Assembly: GCA_965202845.1 (NCBI GenBank)
Contig: OZ241856.1
Coordinates: 1,860,001-1,924,000 of the forward strand
Direction: 5' to 3'
Length of the DNA stretch: 64,000 nt
DNA from: CBDATA01 sp965202845
GTDB taxonomy: Bacteria > Acidobacteriota > Vicinamibacteria > Marinacidobacterales > Marinacidobacteraceae
The position numbers and the translations under genes were made by a program. Below the pieces are notes generated by a model. The model ran no database searches. It saw only the letters and a list, made by a program, of their open reading frames with translations, and had not been told where the DNA came from. Of this stretch, positions 16,896-25,607 are shown piece after piece; position 1 is the first letter of the stretch, and each line of letters opens with the position of its first letter.

Positions 16896-17498
16896 ATGCC
16901 CAACAACCTCCTCATCCCCTACGTCATCGAACAGACCGGGCGCGGCGAGCGCTCCTACGACATCTATTCGCGGCTGCTCAAGGACAGCATCATCTTCATC
17001 GGCGACCAGATCGACGACGCGCTCGCCAATCTGGTGGTGGCCCAGCTGCTGTTCCTCGAAGCCGAGGACCCGGAGAAGGAAGTCTCCATCTACTTGAACT
17101 GCCCGGGCGGATCGGTGAGCGCCGGCCTCGCGATCTACGACACGCTGCGGTTCATCCGTCCCGAAGTCACCACCTACTGCCTCGGGCAGGCCTCCAGCAT
17201 GGGCGCGATCCTGCTGGCCGCCGGCGCCCCCGGCAAGCGCCACGCCCTGCCCAATGCGACGATCATGATCCACCAGCCCCTGGGAGGCGCCCGGGGAACC
17301 GCCGCCGACATCCAGATCCAGGCCAACGAGATCGTCCGCGCCCGGACCTTGCTGACCGGGATTCTCGCGCGCCACACTGGGCGCACTGCCAGGCAGATCG
17401 CCCGCGACATCGACCGCGACCGTTTCATGACCGCCGAGGAAGCCAAGGCTTACGGGATCGTGGACCACGTGATCGGCCAGCGCCACCGGGACCCGTGA
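16896..17498 (+). CDS. clpP: ATP-dependent Clp protease proteolytic subunit
   Basis: 200 residues from ATG 16896. The serine-protease triad is visible: Ser101 in GQASSMGA, His126 in MIHQPLGG and Asp175 in DRDRF. Length is typical, with a short propeptide (MPNNLLIPYVIE). ClpP forms a 14-mer chamber fed by ClpX or ClpA/C. clpX, often next in order, is absent; the next gene is a convergent Rpn-family gene, so the usual tig-clpP-clpX cluster is broken here. Confidence 0.95.
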   Translation: MPNNLLIPYVIEQTGRGERSYDIYSRLLKDSIIFIGDQIDDALANLVVAQLLFLEAEDPEKEVSIYLNCPGGSVSAGLAIYDTLRFIRPEVTTYCLGQASSMGAILLAAGAPGKRHALPNATIMIHQPLGGARGTAADIQIQANEIVRARTLLTGILARHTGRTARQIARDIDRDRFMTAEEAKAYGIVDHVIGQRHRDP

Positions 17499-17509
17499 GC
17501 GAACCGCTC

Positions 17510-17542
17510 CCGGCGCCCGGCGGGGCACCGCGCCGCCGGTTT
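17510..17542 (+). terminator. Possible terminator after clpP
   Basis: CCGGCG at 17510-17515 pairs with CGCCGG at 17534-17539, with more GC pairing inside, followed by only three T. It lies in the 70-bp gap between convergent clpP and the Rpn-family gene. The T run is short, so this is a weak call. Confidence 0.35.
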
Positions 17543-17568
17543 GAACTCCTCCGCGAACGCCCGGAAAA

Positions 17569-18588
17569 TCAGCGTTTCGGGGTCGAACCGAAGACCGCCT
17601 CGTACGTCGGCGCGTCCAGAACGGCGTCCAGCCACCGTTCGAGTTGCCCGAGGTCGGCGCCGGTGATACGCGCCTGGACTTCGGCGAGCGGGCGACCGAA
17701 GCGGCGCACGAGCTGCCGGGCGAGCGTTTCGGACTTCCCGGCGGCGATTCCTGCGGCTTTGCCTTGCTTCAACCAAGTCTGAGCTGCGGTTTCCATAACG
17801 GCCTCCACTTCTTCGGGTTCGGTGCGGGTGCGCCGCATCGCCGCCTCCATCTGATCCAGCGACAGCACCAGCGTTGCGACGTACTGTAGCAGGAACTCCC
17901 CGAAGTCGGTGCCGGAATCGATCCCCGCCACGATGATGTCCGCCTCCGCGTCGGTGACCTTCTCGGCGTGGACGCGCCCCATCGCCAGCAGGGCGCTCCG
18001 CGTCTCCGGATTCTTCGGGAGTTCCTCCGGAGCCATCCGGGTGAGGTCGTACAGAAGGTACGTCCCGAATTGGCTAGCCAGATGTTCCAGTCCCTCCGGA
18101 GCGTCGATCATGTCCACGATCGAGCGGGGCGTGGTCCAGGCGCTTGGTCCGTTGTAGAAGACCATCGGGATGACCAGGGGAACCCGCCCGGGACCGCCTT
18201 CCCCGGGTTCCCGCTCCCTGCTCCAGATGCGCTGGATGTAGCGCATCAGTTGGAGCGGGGTGCGGGCGTCCGGCTGCGACTTGTGCTCCAGAAGGACGTG
18301 GATCCGGACGGAGGCGCCGTCCTTGAGCCGCGCCTGGAAGATGGCGTCGGCCCGGGCGGCCTTGCCCTCGCCGTCGACGGATGCCCCCTCGATGAGCTCG
18401 GGCGGGTGGTCCGGGTCCAGGCGTTCGCGGACTTCGGGCGGCAGGAATTCGGCGAGCAGCGTCGCGGCGCGCCTGGGGGCGGCGCCCAGCAGACGGAAGA
18501 GCGCGTCGTGGGGATGGGCCGGGAACCCTCCGGGTTCTGCGGCTGGCGGTTTGGCGTCGGGTTTGGTTTTGGGGTTGGTTTTGCTCAT
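17569..18588 (-). CDS. Rpn-family nuclease (recombination-promoting/PD-(D/E)XK)
   Basis: 339 residues from ATG 18588. The family opening HDALFRLLGAAPRRAATLLAEF is near residue 27, and the nuclease core has Asp81 (ARADAIFQARL), Glu101 and Lys103 (LLEHKSQPD), matching a D-ExK site. LMRYIQRIW and VPLVIPMVFYNG are typical of Rpn/transposase_31 proteins. The tail (WLKQGKAAGIAAGKSETLARQ) matches the variable helical ends of the family. Characterised members are DNA endonucleases that stimulate recA-independent recombination. It stands alone, convergent with clpP. Confidence 0.88.
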   Translation of the reverse strand: MSKTNPKTKPDAKPPAAEPGGFPAHPHDALFRLLGAAPRRAATLLAEFLPPEVRERLDPDHPPELIEGASVDGEGKAARADAIFQARLKDGASVRIHVLLEHKSQPDARTPLQLMRYIQRIWSREREPGEGGPGRVPLVIPMVFYNGPSAWTTPRSIVDMIDAPEGLEHLASQFGTYLLYDLTRMAPEELPKNPETRSALLAMGRVHAEKVTDAEADIIVAGIDSGTDFGEFLLQYVATLVLSLDQMEAAMRRTRTEPEEVEAVMETAAQTWLKQGKAAGIAAGKSETLARQLVRRFGRPLAEVQARITGADLGQLERWLDAVLDAPTYEAVFGSTPKR

Positions 18589-18803
18589 GGGGGGGGCGGA
18601 AAAACTCCTTTCTCCATGAACAAAGACGCAGCAGACGCGAAAACGTTGCGTCGCCCCCCAATTTGGGGAGAAATTGTGGAAAACTCGGGAAAAGTCGCCG
18701 GGGGCGCGCCCCGGAACGGCTACCGCGCTTCCTGTTCCGCCCCCAATTCCCTACGGTTCCCGCAGCCGCTCAACGCGGATCCGACTTTCGAGGCTCAGGT
18801 CCT

Positions 18804-19106
18804 TCAGCGTCCGCTGGAGTTTGGTTTCCATGTCCGCGACGCTGGCGGCGGACGCCTCGATCCGTACGTCTCGTCGCGGAGTTCCCTGAGCCGCTCCACG
18901 GAGGAAGAAGGCAGCCGGGGCATGGTCTCCCGAAATGCGGCGAGTTCCTTGAGTGGCAGCGGTTTTCGCTGTTCCCGGGGACGCGGGACCGGAGACAGGC
19001 GCGCCACGGCCTTGCCGCGACGGGTAATGACGACGTCCTGCCCCGCCTCCACCTGATCCAGAAGCTCACCGAGGCGCGCTTTGGCCTCGGTCAGATTGAT
19101 GCGCAT
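18804..19106 (-). CDS. Orphan Phd/YefM-type antitoxin
   Basis: About 100 residues from ATG 19106. MRINLTEAKARLGELLDQVE, DVVITRRGKAVARLSP is the classic Phd/YefM DNA-binding fold that represses its own operon. The antitoxin tail reads to LRELRDETY, where such proteins normally stop, but here the frame runs on for 18 Arg/Pro/Ser-rich residues. No toxin (PIN, RelE, Doc) is visible on either side: rplQ lies upstream and the Rpn gene downstream. A frameshift may have fused or removed what followed. Confidence 0.75.
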   Translation of the reverse strand: MRINLTEAKARLGELLDQVEAGQDVVITRRGKAVARLSPVPRPREQRKPLPLKELAAFRETMPRLPSSSVERLRELRDETYGSRRPPPASRTWKPNSSGR

Positions 19107-19172
19107 GGCGACCTCCAGCGACCGACGAGTCGGCCGCATGGTAGCGGATGTGCCGCCAGGGATCCCGGGGGG

Positions 19173-19565
19173 TTATTTCTTGTCGGGTGCGGTCGCTGCG
19201 TCGCCGTCCCCCGACTCCACGAACTCGATCCGGGCCATCGGAGCGCCGTCGCCCTTCCGGGGTCCCAGCTTGAGGATCCGGGTGTAGCCGCCGGGACGGG
19301 TCAGGAAGCGGGGCGCGATCTCGCTGAAGAGATGCGCCACCACCTTCCGCTGGGGGAGGATGCGGAGCGCATGGCGGCGCGCCGCCAGATCGCTGCGACG
19401 GCCCAGGGTGACGAGTCGCTCGACGAACGGACGCACTTCCTTCGCTCGGGCAAGGGTAGTGGAGAGATGCCCGTGGTGGATGAGGGTGGCCGAAAGGTTC
19501 CGCAACAACGCGATCCGGTGGGCGGTGTCCCGGCCCAGCTTGCGGTGTCCGAAGCGGTGTCGCAT
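19173..19565 (-). CDS. rplQ: 50S ribosomal protein L17
   Basis: 130 residues; the opening MRHRFGHRKLGRDTAHRIAL is diagnostic. Last gene of the alpha operon, its start overlapping the rpoA stop by 1 nt. The C-terminal tail (VESGDGDAATAPDKK) is a short acidic-then-basic extension. Confidence 0.96.
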   Translation of the reverse strand: MRHRFGHRKLGRDTAHRIALLRNLSATLIHHGHLSTTLARAKEVRPFVERLVTLGRRSDLAARRHALRILPQRKVVAHLFSEIAPRFLTRPGGYTRILKLGPRKGDGAPMARIEFVESGDGDAATAPDKK

Positions 19566-20524
19566 TACAGGTTCACCCCCATGCCGAGCCGGAGATCCCG
19601 TTTCGCCAGCACCCGGGAAATCTCCTCGATGCTCTTCCGCCCGATGTTGCGCTCCTTCAGGAGGTCCTTCTCGGGCTTAACCACCAGATCGCCGACGGTG
19701 GAGATGCCGGCGTTCTTCAACCCGTTGAAGGCGCGAATCGAGAGCTCCTCCGAGATGTCATCGATCGGCATGTACCGATGCAGATCGAAGGCGGCCTGGT
19801 CGGGATGGACGGCGGGGGCGGTCCGGCTTTCCGCCTCGCCCTCCTCACCGACGGAGAAGATGTCCAGCATCTCCCGGAGACAGCGCGACGCCACGCCCAA
19901 GGCCTTCTTCGGCGTCACCGAACCGTCGGTGTGGATCTCGAGGAGCAGCTTGTCGAAATCGGTGTTCTGGCCGACGCGCGCCGGCTCCACCTTGTAGTTC
20001 ACCCGGCGCACCGGCGAGTGGGTGGAGTCCACCGGGATGAACCCGATCTCCTTCGCATGCTCGCGATTCTGCTCGGAGGGGACATGCCCGCGGGCGTTCC
20101 GCACCAGCATGTCCATGTTCAGTTCGCCGGCGTCGGTGAGCGTGGCGATGGGCGCCTCCGCATCCAGAATCTCGACATTCGGATCGGTCTGGATGTCCCC
20201 CGAAGTGACCGGTCCCCGCTTGCTCTTCCGGATGCGGATGGTCCGGACCTGGTCGCCGTGGACCCGGAGCGGAATCCGCTTCAGGTTCAGGATGATGTCC
20301 ATGGTGTCCTCCTTGACACCCTGGATCGTGGACAGCTCGTGCTGCACCCCCTCGAATTGCACCGCCACCACCGCGGCGCCCTCGATGGAGGAGATCAGAA
20401 CCCGCCGCAGGGCGTTGCCCACCGTGACGCCATAACCCCGCTCGAAGGGGTGGGCCGAAAAGCGTCCGTAGCTGGCGGTGCTCTTTTCGATGTTCAGGCC
20501 TCGCGGCCGTTGCAGTTCGGGCAT
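19565..20524 (-). CDS. rpoA: RNA polymerase alpha subunit
   Basis: 319 residues. The N-terminal assembly domain carries GYGVTVGNALRRVLISSIEG. The C-terminal domain carries LKNAGISTVGDLV and ERNIGRKSIEEI, which bind UP elements and activators. Length is close to the usual 330. It sits between rpsD and rplQ, the standard alpha-operon position. Confidence 0.97.
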   Translation of the reverse strand: MPELQRPRGLNIEKSTASYGRFSAHPFERGYGVTVGNALRRVLISSIEGAAVVAVQFEGVQHELSTIQGVKEDTMDIILNLKRIPLRVHGDQVRTIRIRKSKRGPVTSGDIQTDPNVEILDAEAPIATLTDAGELNMDMLVRNARGHVPSEQNREHAKEIGFIPVDSTHSPVRRVNYKVEPARVGQNTDFDKLLLEIHTDGSVTPKKALGVASRCLREMLDIFSVGEEGEAESRTAPAVHPDQAAFDLHRYMPIDDISEELSIRAFNGLKNAGISTVGDLVVKPEKDLLKERNIGRKSIEEISRVLAKRDLRLGMGVNL

Positions 20525-20542
20525 GCGTACCTGCTCCTCTCG

Positions 20543-21181
20543 CTATCCCTGGCGCGAATACAGCTCGACGATGAGCTGATCGCGGATCTTGAGCTGGGGG
20601 TCCTCACCGGTCGGAAGCGACGCGACCACGCCGCTTGCGGCGTCCTCGGCGTTCCGCTGGAGCCAGTCGGGCGCCGGACGCGCCTCCACTCCCTCGATGA
20701 GAACCTTGAAAAATTCCTTCTTCCGGGTCCGATCGCGAATCCGGATTTCGTCACCCTTGTCCACGATGAAGGACGGAATGTTCACCCGCTTTCCGTTCAC
20801 CTCGATGTGGCCGTGGCGCACGAAAAGCCGGGCGGCGGGCCGCGAAGCGGCGTAGCCCAGCCGGTACACGACGTTGTCGAGACGGCGCTCCAGCATCTGG
20901 AGCAGCGCGGTTCCGGTCACCGCGCGCTCCCGCGCGGCCCGCTGGAAGTAGAGGCGGAACTGGCGTTCGAGAAGCCCGTAGACCCGCTTGGCCTTCTGCT
21001 TCTCGCGCAACTGCAGCCCGTACCCCTGCACCCGGCTGCGCCGCGCCTTGCCGTGGGCGCCGGGGGCGAAGTTGCGCTTCTCGATCGCGCACTTCGGACT
21101 CTGACAACGATCGCCCTTCAGGAAGAGCTTGGCGCCCTCGCGCCGGCAGAGCCGGCAGACGGGACCTCGGTATCTGGCCAA
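20543..21181 (-). CDS. rpsD: 30S ribosomal protein S4 (zinc-binding form)
   Basis: 212 residues. CRLCRREG at the N-terminus and CQSPKC further on give the four-Cys zinc site of the C+ form of S4. The S4 RNA-binding domain follows (LERRLDNVVYRLGYAASRPA, FVRHGHIEVNGKRVNIPS). It binds 16S rRNA early in assembly and in many bacteria represses its own operon. Confidence 0.97.
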   Translation of the reverse strand: MARYRGPVCRLCRREGAKLFLKGDRCQSPKCAIEKRNFAPGAHGKARRSRVQGYGLQLREKQKAKRVYGLLERQFRLYFQRAARERAVTGTALLQMLERRLDNVVYRLGYAASRPAARLFVRHGHIEVNGKRVNIPSFIVDKGDEIRIRDRTRKKEFFKVLIEGVEARPAPDWLQRNAEDAASGVVASLPTGEDPQLKIRDQLIVELYSRQG

Positions 21182-21194
21182 AACCTGAAACCTC

Positions 21195-21593
21195 CTAGTT
21201 GCGGCGGCGCTTCGGCGGCCGGCATCCGTTGTGCGGTATCGGGGTCACGTCCTTGATGGAACGAATCGCGATCCCGGCCGCGTCCACCGCCCGGATGGCG
21301 GCCTCCCGCCCCGCGCCCGGGCCGCGGACCCGGACGTCGACGTGGGAACAGCCGAGCGAACGGGCTTCCCGCGCCGCCGCCGTCGCCGCCTGCTGGGCGG
21401 CGAAGGGAGTCTGCTTGCGGGAGCCGCGGAAGCCCTGCGCCCCGGCGCTGGACCAGCACACCACGTTCCCCGCGGGATCGGCGATCGTGATGATGGTGTT
21501 GTGGTACGTCGCATGAATGGACACGATGCCGGCGGTCAGCGTCCGCCGCTCGCGCCGCTTCTGGACGCGACGCTTCGCCTTCTTCTTCGCCAT
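21195..21593 (-). CDS. rpsK: 30S ribosomal protein S11
   Basis: 132 residues with an Arg/Lys-rich start, then IVSIHATYHNTIITIADPAG, GFRGSRKQTPFAAQ and the conserved end TPIPHNGCRPPKRRR. Part of the 30S platform. One base separates it from rpsM. Confidence 0.97.
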   Translation of the reverse strand: MAKKKAKRRVQKRRERRTLTAGIVSIHATYHNTIITIADPAGNVVCWSSAGAQGFRGSRKQTPFAAQQAATAAAREARSLGCSHVDVRVRGPGAGREAAIRAVDAAGIAIRSIKDVTPIPHNGCRPPKRRRN

Positions 21594-21594
21594 G

Positions 21595-21960
21595 TCAGCG
21601 CCTCCCCATGCCGACCCGGCGCGGTCCGCGGCGGGTGCGGGCGTTGGTCTTGGTGCGCTGGCCGCGGGCCGGAAGCCCCCGGCGGTGGCGCAATCCCCGA
21701 TAACAGCCGATGTCCATGAGGCGCTTCAGGTCCATGGAAAGCCGCTTGCGCAGATCGCCCTCGACGTCGCCCTCCTGATCCAGGACGCGGCTGATCCGGC
21801 TCACCTCCTCCTCGGTCAACTCGCTCACTCGCCGCGAGCCGTCGATCCCGGCCTGTTCCAGCACGACTGCGGAACGATGGGGGCCGATGCCGAAGATGCG
21901 GGTCAGGCCGATGTGCACCCGCTTGGCGGGCGGCAGGTCAACGCCGGCGATGCGAGCCAT
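21595..21960 (-). CDS. rpsM: 30S ribosomal protein S13
   Basis: 121 residues, opening MARIAGVDLPPAKRVHIGLT with the GLRHRRGLPARGQRTKTNAR signature near the end. It contacts tRNA and the 50S head bridge. It follows rpmJ as in most bacteria. Confidence 0.97.
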   Translation of the reverse strand: MARIAGVDLPPAKRVHIGLTRIFGIGPHRSAVVLEQAGIDGSRRVSELTEEEVSRISRVLDQEGDVEGDLRKRLSMDLKRLMDIGCYRGLRHRRGLPARGQRTKTNARTRRGPRRVGMGRR

Positions 21961-21999
21961 GGAGGCCTCCCTTGCTGATGGTGGATTCGGTCATGCGCA

Positions 22000-22113
22000 T
22001 TACCCCTGGCGCTGCTTGTGGCGCGGGTTTTCGCAGATCACCCGCACCACCCGGTGGCGGCGGACGATCTTGCACTTCGCGCACATGCGGCGCACGGATG
22101 CTCGTACCTTCAT
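22000..22113 (-). CDS. rpmJ: 50S ribosomal protein L36 (zinc form)
   Basis: 37 residues from ATG 22113: MKVRASVRRMCAKCKIVRR then VICENPRHKQRQG. The Cys11, Cys14, Cys27 and His32 zinc ligands are all present. It lies between infA and rpsM in the standard order. Confidence 0.95.
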   Translation of the reverse strand: MKVRASVRRMCAKCKIVRRHRVVRVICENPRHKQRQG

Positions 22114-22123
22114 GGGTCGCTCC

Positions 22124-22345
22124 TCACTTGCAGCGATAGACGATGCGCCCGCGGGTCAGGTCGTAGGGCGAAAGCTCCACGAGCACCCGGTCCCCGGGCA
22201 GAACCTTGATGAAGCTCTTCCGCATCTTTCCGGAAACGTGCGCGAGAACCTGGTGGTCTCCGCTGTCCAGCTTCACCTTGAACATGGCGTTGGGCAGCGG
22301 CTCCATCACCACCGCCTCCACCGAAATGGCGTCTTCCTTGGACAC
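22124..22345 (-). CDS. infA: Translation initiation factor IF-1
   Basis: 73 residues from GTG 22345. A single OB-fold S1-like domain with LPNAMFKVKLDSGDHQVLAH, GKMRKSFIKVLPGDRVLVEL and the end SPYDLTRGRIVYR. It blocks the ribosomal A site during initiation. Between map and rpmJ, as usual. Confidence 0.96.
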   Translation of the reverse strand: MSKEDAISVEAVVMEPLPNAMFKVKLDSGDHQVLAHVSGKMRKSFIKVLPGDRVLVELSPYDLTRGRIVYRCK

Positions 22346-22352
22346 TTGTTTC

Positions 22353-23144
22353 TTACGCCTCCCTGGGCGCGGTTGGGCCGGTTTCGGGTTCGCAGAGAAT
22401 CCACGGACCGGACTCGGTAATGGCGATGGAACGTTCGAAATGGGCCGAAAGGCTGCCGTCCGAGGTCACGACAGTCCAGCCGTCGCGCTTCGCGGCGATC
22501 TCCGGGCCTCCGCAATTCACCATCGGCTCGATGGCCATCACGTCCCCGGCGGCCAGGCGGACCCCCTTCCCCGGCGCTCCGAAGTTGGGAACCCAGGGGT
22601 CCATGTGAAGGCTGGTGCCGACGCCGTGGCCGCCGTACTCGCGCACCACCGAATAGCCGTTCTCCTCCACCAGCGTCTGCACCGCATGCCCGATGTCGGA
22701 AAGCCGCCCGCCGGGAACCGCGGCGCCGATCCCGGCGAAGAGTGCCCGCTCGGTGATCTCGAGCAGCCGGGACGCCTCCTCGCTGATCTCGCCGACCGGG
22801 ACGGTCATCGCGTTGTCCCCGTAGTAGCCGTCCACGATGCAGCCGAAATCGAGGCTGACCACGTCGCCGTTCCGCAGCTTCCGCCAGCGGGAGGGAATCC
22901 CGTGGACCACTTCCTCGTTGACCGAGACGCACAAGCACGCCGGAAAGCCGCGATACCCCTTGAAGGCCGGCGGCACGCCGTGACGCTCGAGGTTGCGCGC
23001 CGCGATGCGATCCAGTTCGGCGGTGGTCATGCCCGGCTCCACCTGCTGACGGAGCATCTCCAGCGTCTCCACGGTGATGGCGTTCGCCTGATGGAGCTTG
23101 TCCAGCTCGGCGGCGGAGCGGGGAATCACGCCGGCGCCCCGCAT
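22353..23144 (-). CDS. map: Methionine aminopeptidase, type I
   Basis: 263 residues from ATG 23144, overlapping the end of adk by 19 nt. Metal ligands are visible: Asp99 (SLDFGCIV), Asp110 (YYGDNAMTV), His173 (YGGHGVGTS), Glu206 (MAIEPMVN) and Glu237 (AHFERSI); His81 (EVVHGIP) is the substrate-contacting His. It removes the initiator Met from new proteins. The secY-adk-map-infA order is the standard spc-alpha junction. Confidence 0.96.
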   Translation of the reverse strand: MRGAGVIPRSAAELDKLHQANAITVETLEMLRQQVEPGMTTAELDRIAARNLERHGVPPAFKGYRGFPACLCVSVNEEVVHGIPSRWRKLRNGDVVSLDFGCIVDGYYGDNAMTVPVGEISEEASRLLEITERALFAGIGAAVPGGRLSDIGHAVQTLVEENGYSVVREYGGHGVGTSLHMDPWVPNFGAPGKGVRLAAGDVMAIEPMVNCGGPEIAAKRDGWTVVTSDGSLSAHFERSIAITESGPWILCEPETGPTAPREA

Positions 23145-23698
23145 GCCGGAAGAACGGCCAGCAGCCGCTCCCGGATTTCCTGACGCGCTCCGGTTCCGTC
23201 CACTTCGGCGACGCGGTCGCCGTAGTGGTCCAGAAGCGGACGGGTCTCCGCCTCGTACACTTCGAGCCGCTTGCGGAAGGCGGCTTCCGAGTCGTCCTGG
23301 CGCCCCTCCTCGAGGCGACGCCCCCGGATCCGCCGCAGAAGCTCCTCCCGGGGCGCCGCAAGATTCACAATCCAGGACTCGCCCCCCAGCCGGTCGAGGA
23401 CGCCCTCCAGCGCCTCGGCCTGCGCCCGGTTGCGGGGGTAGCCGTCCAGGACGAACCCGCCGGCGCAGTCGGCGGCGGAAAGCCGCTCCTCCACCAGATG
23501 CAGCATGGTCCGGTCGTCCACCAGCTGGCCGGCGGCCATCACCCTGCCGGCGCGACGGCCCCACTCGGAGGCGCCGTTCTCCGCCGCCCGCAGGATCGCG
23601 CCGGTGGAGATGTGGGGAACGCCCAGATCCCCGGCGAGACCGGCGGCCTGGGTGCCCTTGCCGGCGCCCGGCGGCCCCAGGAGGATGATCGCGCGCAT
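23126..23698 (-). CDS. adk: Adenylate kinase (short form)
   Basis: 190 residues from ATG 23698. P-loop GPPGAGKGT at 8-16, AMP-binding STGAILR and LVDDRTM, and FVLDGYPRN. It is a short-LID form without the zinc-finger insertion. It balances AMP, ADP and ATP. Only 8 bp after secY. Confidence 0.96.
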   Translation of the reverse strand: MRAIILLGPPGAGKGTQAAGLAGDLGVPHISTGAILRAAENGASEWGRRAGRVMAAGQLVDDRTMLHLVEERLSAADCAGGFVLDGYPRNRAQAEALEGVLDRLGGESWIVNLAAPREELLRRIRGRRLEEGRQDDSEAAFRKRLEVYEAETRPLLDHYGDRVAEVDGTGARQEIRERLLAVLPACGAPA

Positions 23699-23706
23699 GG
23701 CCCTGT

Positions 23707-25089
23707 CTAGCGCCGTCCCCGGATCCGGCCGCGCTGGAGGAACCCGTCGTAGTTCCGCATGATGAGCTGGCTTTCGATCTGCTGCGCGGTGTCCATCGCC
23801 ACGCCCACCACGATCAGAAGCGACGTGCCTCCGAAGTAGAAGTTGAGTCCGAAGCCCTGGGTGACGAAGGTGGGAAGCACCGATTCCAGCCAGGGGCCGA
23901 TCACCGGCAGCGGCCCCACGTTGAAGCCGCTGATCAGGAATTCGGGCAGCACCGCGACCGCCGCCAGATAGATGGCGCCGACGAAGGTGAGCCGGGTCAG
24001 CACCGAGTCGAGGTACTGCGCGGTCTTCCGGCCCGGCCGGATGCCGGGGATGTAGCCGCCGCTCTTGCGCATGTTGTCCGCCACGTCGTCGGGCTTGAAG
24101 ACGATGGCGGTGTAGAAGTAGCAGAAGAAGATGATGGCGGTGACGTACAGCAGCGTGTAGAGCGGCATGCCGAAGCTGAGCTGCTGCACCACCGCCGCCA
24201 TCCAGCGGCTGTTCTGGAAGGCCGAGGCGAAGGTCTGGGGGAGCGCGATGATCGAGCTGGCGAAAATCACCGGAATCACGCCGCCGGTGTTGATCTTGAG
24301 CGGGATGTGCGTCGCCTGCCCCTGGTACATCCGCCGGCCCACGAACCGCTTGGCGTACTGCACCGGGATGCGCCGCTGGCCGCGCTCGACCAGCACGATG
24401 AAGGCGAGCACCGCCACCATGAACAGGACCAGGAACAGGACCGCGAGGATCGAGCGCTGGCCCAGGCTGATCTCGCTGAAGGTGGCGAGAATCGCCGACG
24501 GGAACATCACCACGATCCCGGCGAAGATCAGAAGCGACATGCCGTTCCCGATGCCCCGCTCGGTGATCTGCTCGCCCAGCCACATCACGAACACGGTGCC
24601 GGCGGTCATGGTGAGCACCGTCATCAGGGTGAACGCGACGCCCGGATTCGGCACCAGCTCCACCCCCTCGCCGAGCGCCTGGGTCTGGAGGAACACCGCG
24701 ATTCCCGCCGACTGGATGACCGCGAGGATCACCGTGCCGTAGCGGGTGTACTGGGTGATCTTCTTGCGCCCCATGTCGCCTTCCTTGCTGAGCCGTTCGA
24801 GATACGGCCAGACCAGGGTCAGCAGCTGCAAGATGATGGACGCGCTGATGTACGGCATGATGCCGAGCGCGAACACCGTCGCCCGGGAGAGGTTGCCTCC
24901 GGAGAACATGTCCGCGAACCCGAACCAGGTGCCCCGGTTCTGCTCGAAAAACTCGATGAGCGCGAGCGGGTCCACCCCGGGAGTCGGGATGTGGTTCCCC
25001 AGCCGGTACACCGCGAGGATCCCCAGGGTGAAGAGGATCCGGTTGCGGAGGTCGGGGATGCGGGCGATGCGCCGGAGGCTGTCGATCAC
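23707..25089 (-). CDS. secY: Preprotein translocase subunit SecY
   Basis: 460 residues with about ten membrane helices. Signatures: YRLGNHIPTPGVD after helix 1, MPYISASIILQLLT, and GIGNGMSLLIFAGIV. It forms the protein-conducting channel with SecE and SecG. The start overlaps the rplO stop by 4 nt. Confidence 0.97.
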   Translation of the reverse strand: MIDSLRRIARIPDLRNRILFTLGILAVYRLGNHIPTPGVDPLALIEFFEQNRGTWFGFADMFSGGNLSRATVFALGIMPYISASIILQLLTLVWPYLERLSKEGDMGRKKITQYTRYGTVILAVIQSAGIAVFLQTQALGEGVELVPNPGVAFTLMTVLTMTAGTVFVMWLGEQITERGIGNGMSLLIFAGIVVMFPSAILATFSEISLGQRSILAVLFLVLFMVAVLAFIVLVERGQRRIPVQYAKRFVGRRMYQGQATHIPLKINTGGVIPVIFASSIIALPQTFASAFQNSRWMAAVVQQLSFGMPLYTLLYVTAIIFFCYFYTAIVFKPDDVADNMRKSGGYIPGIRPGRKTAQYLDSVLTRLTFVGAIYLAAVAVLPEFLISGFNVGPLPVIGPWLESVLPTFVTQGFGLNFYFGGTSLLIVVGVAMDTAQQIESQLIMRNYDGFLQRGRIRGRR

Positions 25090-25607
25090 GAAGGTTCGTT
25101 CCGATGTTCGTCCTGGTTTTCGTCCCGGCTTCCCAGCACCACCGCGGTTCCGCCGGCGGCTTCGATCTTCTTGCGCGCCGACGCGCTGAAGGCGTGCGCC
25201 TCGACCGAGAGGCGATGGCCGATGTCCCCGTCCCCCAGAATCTTGTAGCGGAACGGACGCGACGCGACGATGTCCCCGTCATCCCGGACCCGGGCGCTCC
25301 GCACCAGCCGCGCCCGCACCAGATCGGCGGCGGACACCGTCGAGCCGGCCTCGAACCGGTTCAGGTCCGCGAGATGGACCACCTCGTACTCCCGGCGGAA
25401 GCGGTTGTGGAACCCGCGCTTGGGAACCCGCCGGATGAGCGGCATCTGGCCGCCCTCGAAGCCGCGCCGGAGCGAGTAGCCGGAACGGGAGCGGGCGCCC
25501 TTGTGTCCCCGGCCGCTTGTCTTGCCGGTTCCGGATCCCGGTCCGCGACCGACCCGCTTGCGCGGCCGGACCGCGCCTTCGGGCGGGCTGAGTTCGTGCA
25601 GGGTCAT
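25086..25607 (-). CDS. rplO: 50S ribosomal protein L15
   Basis: 173 residues from ATG 25607. RKRVGRGPGSGTGKTSGRGH is the L15 opening, with GFEGGQMPLIRRVPKRGF following. The tail after residue 155 (SRDENQDEHRNEPS) is an acidic extension beyond the usual end (about 150 residues). Confidence 0.96.
   Translation of the reverse strand: MTLHELSPPEGAVRPRKRVGRGPGSGTGKTSGRGHKGARSRSGYSLRRGFEGGQMPLIRRVPKRGFHNRFRREYEVVHLADLNRFEAGSTVSAADLVRARLVRSARVRDDGDIVASRPFRYKILGDGDIGHRLSVEAHAFSASARKKIEAAGGTAVVLGSRDENQDEHRNEPS

Noticed and set aside
18589..18803. Toxin partner for the Phd-type antitoxin
   Set aside because: No frame on either strand shows PIN, RelE, Doc or Fic features; the region has only short hairpins and low-complexity frames.
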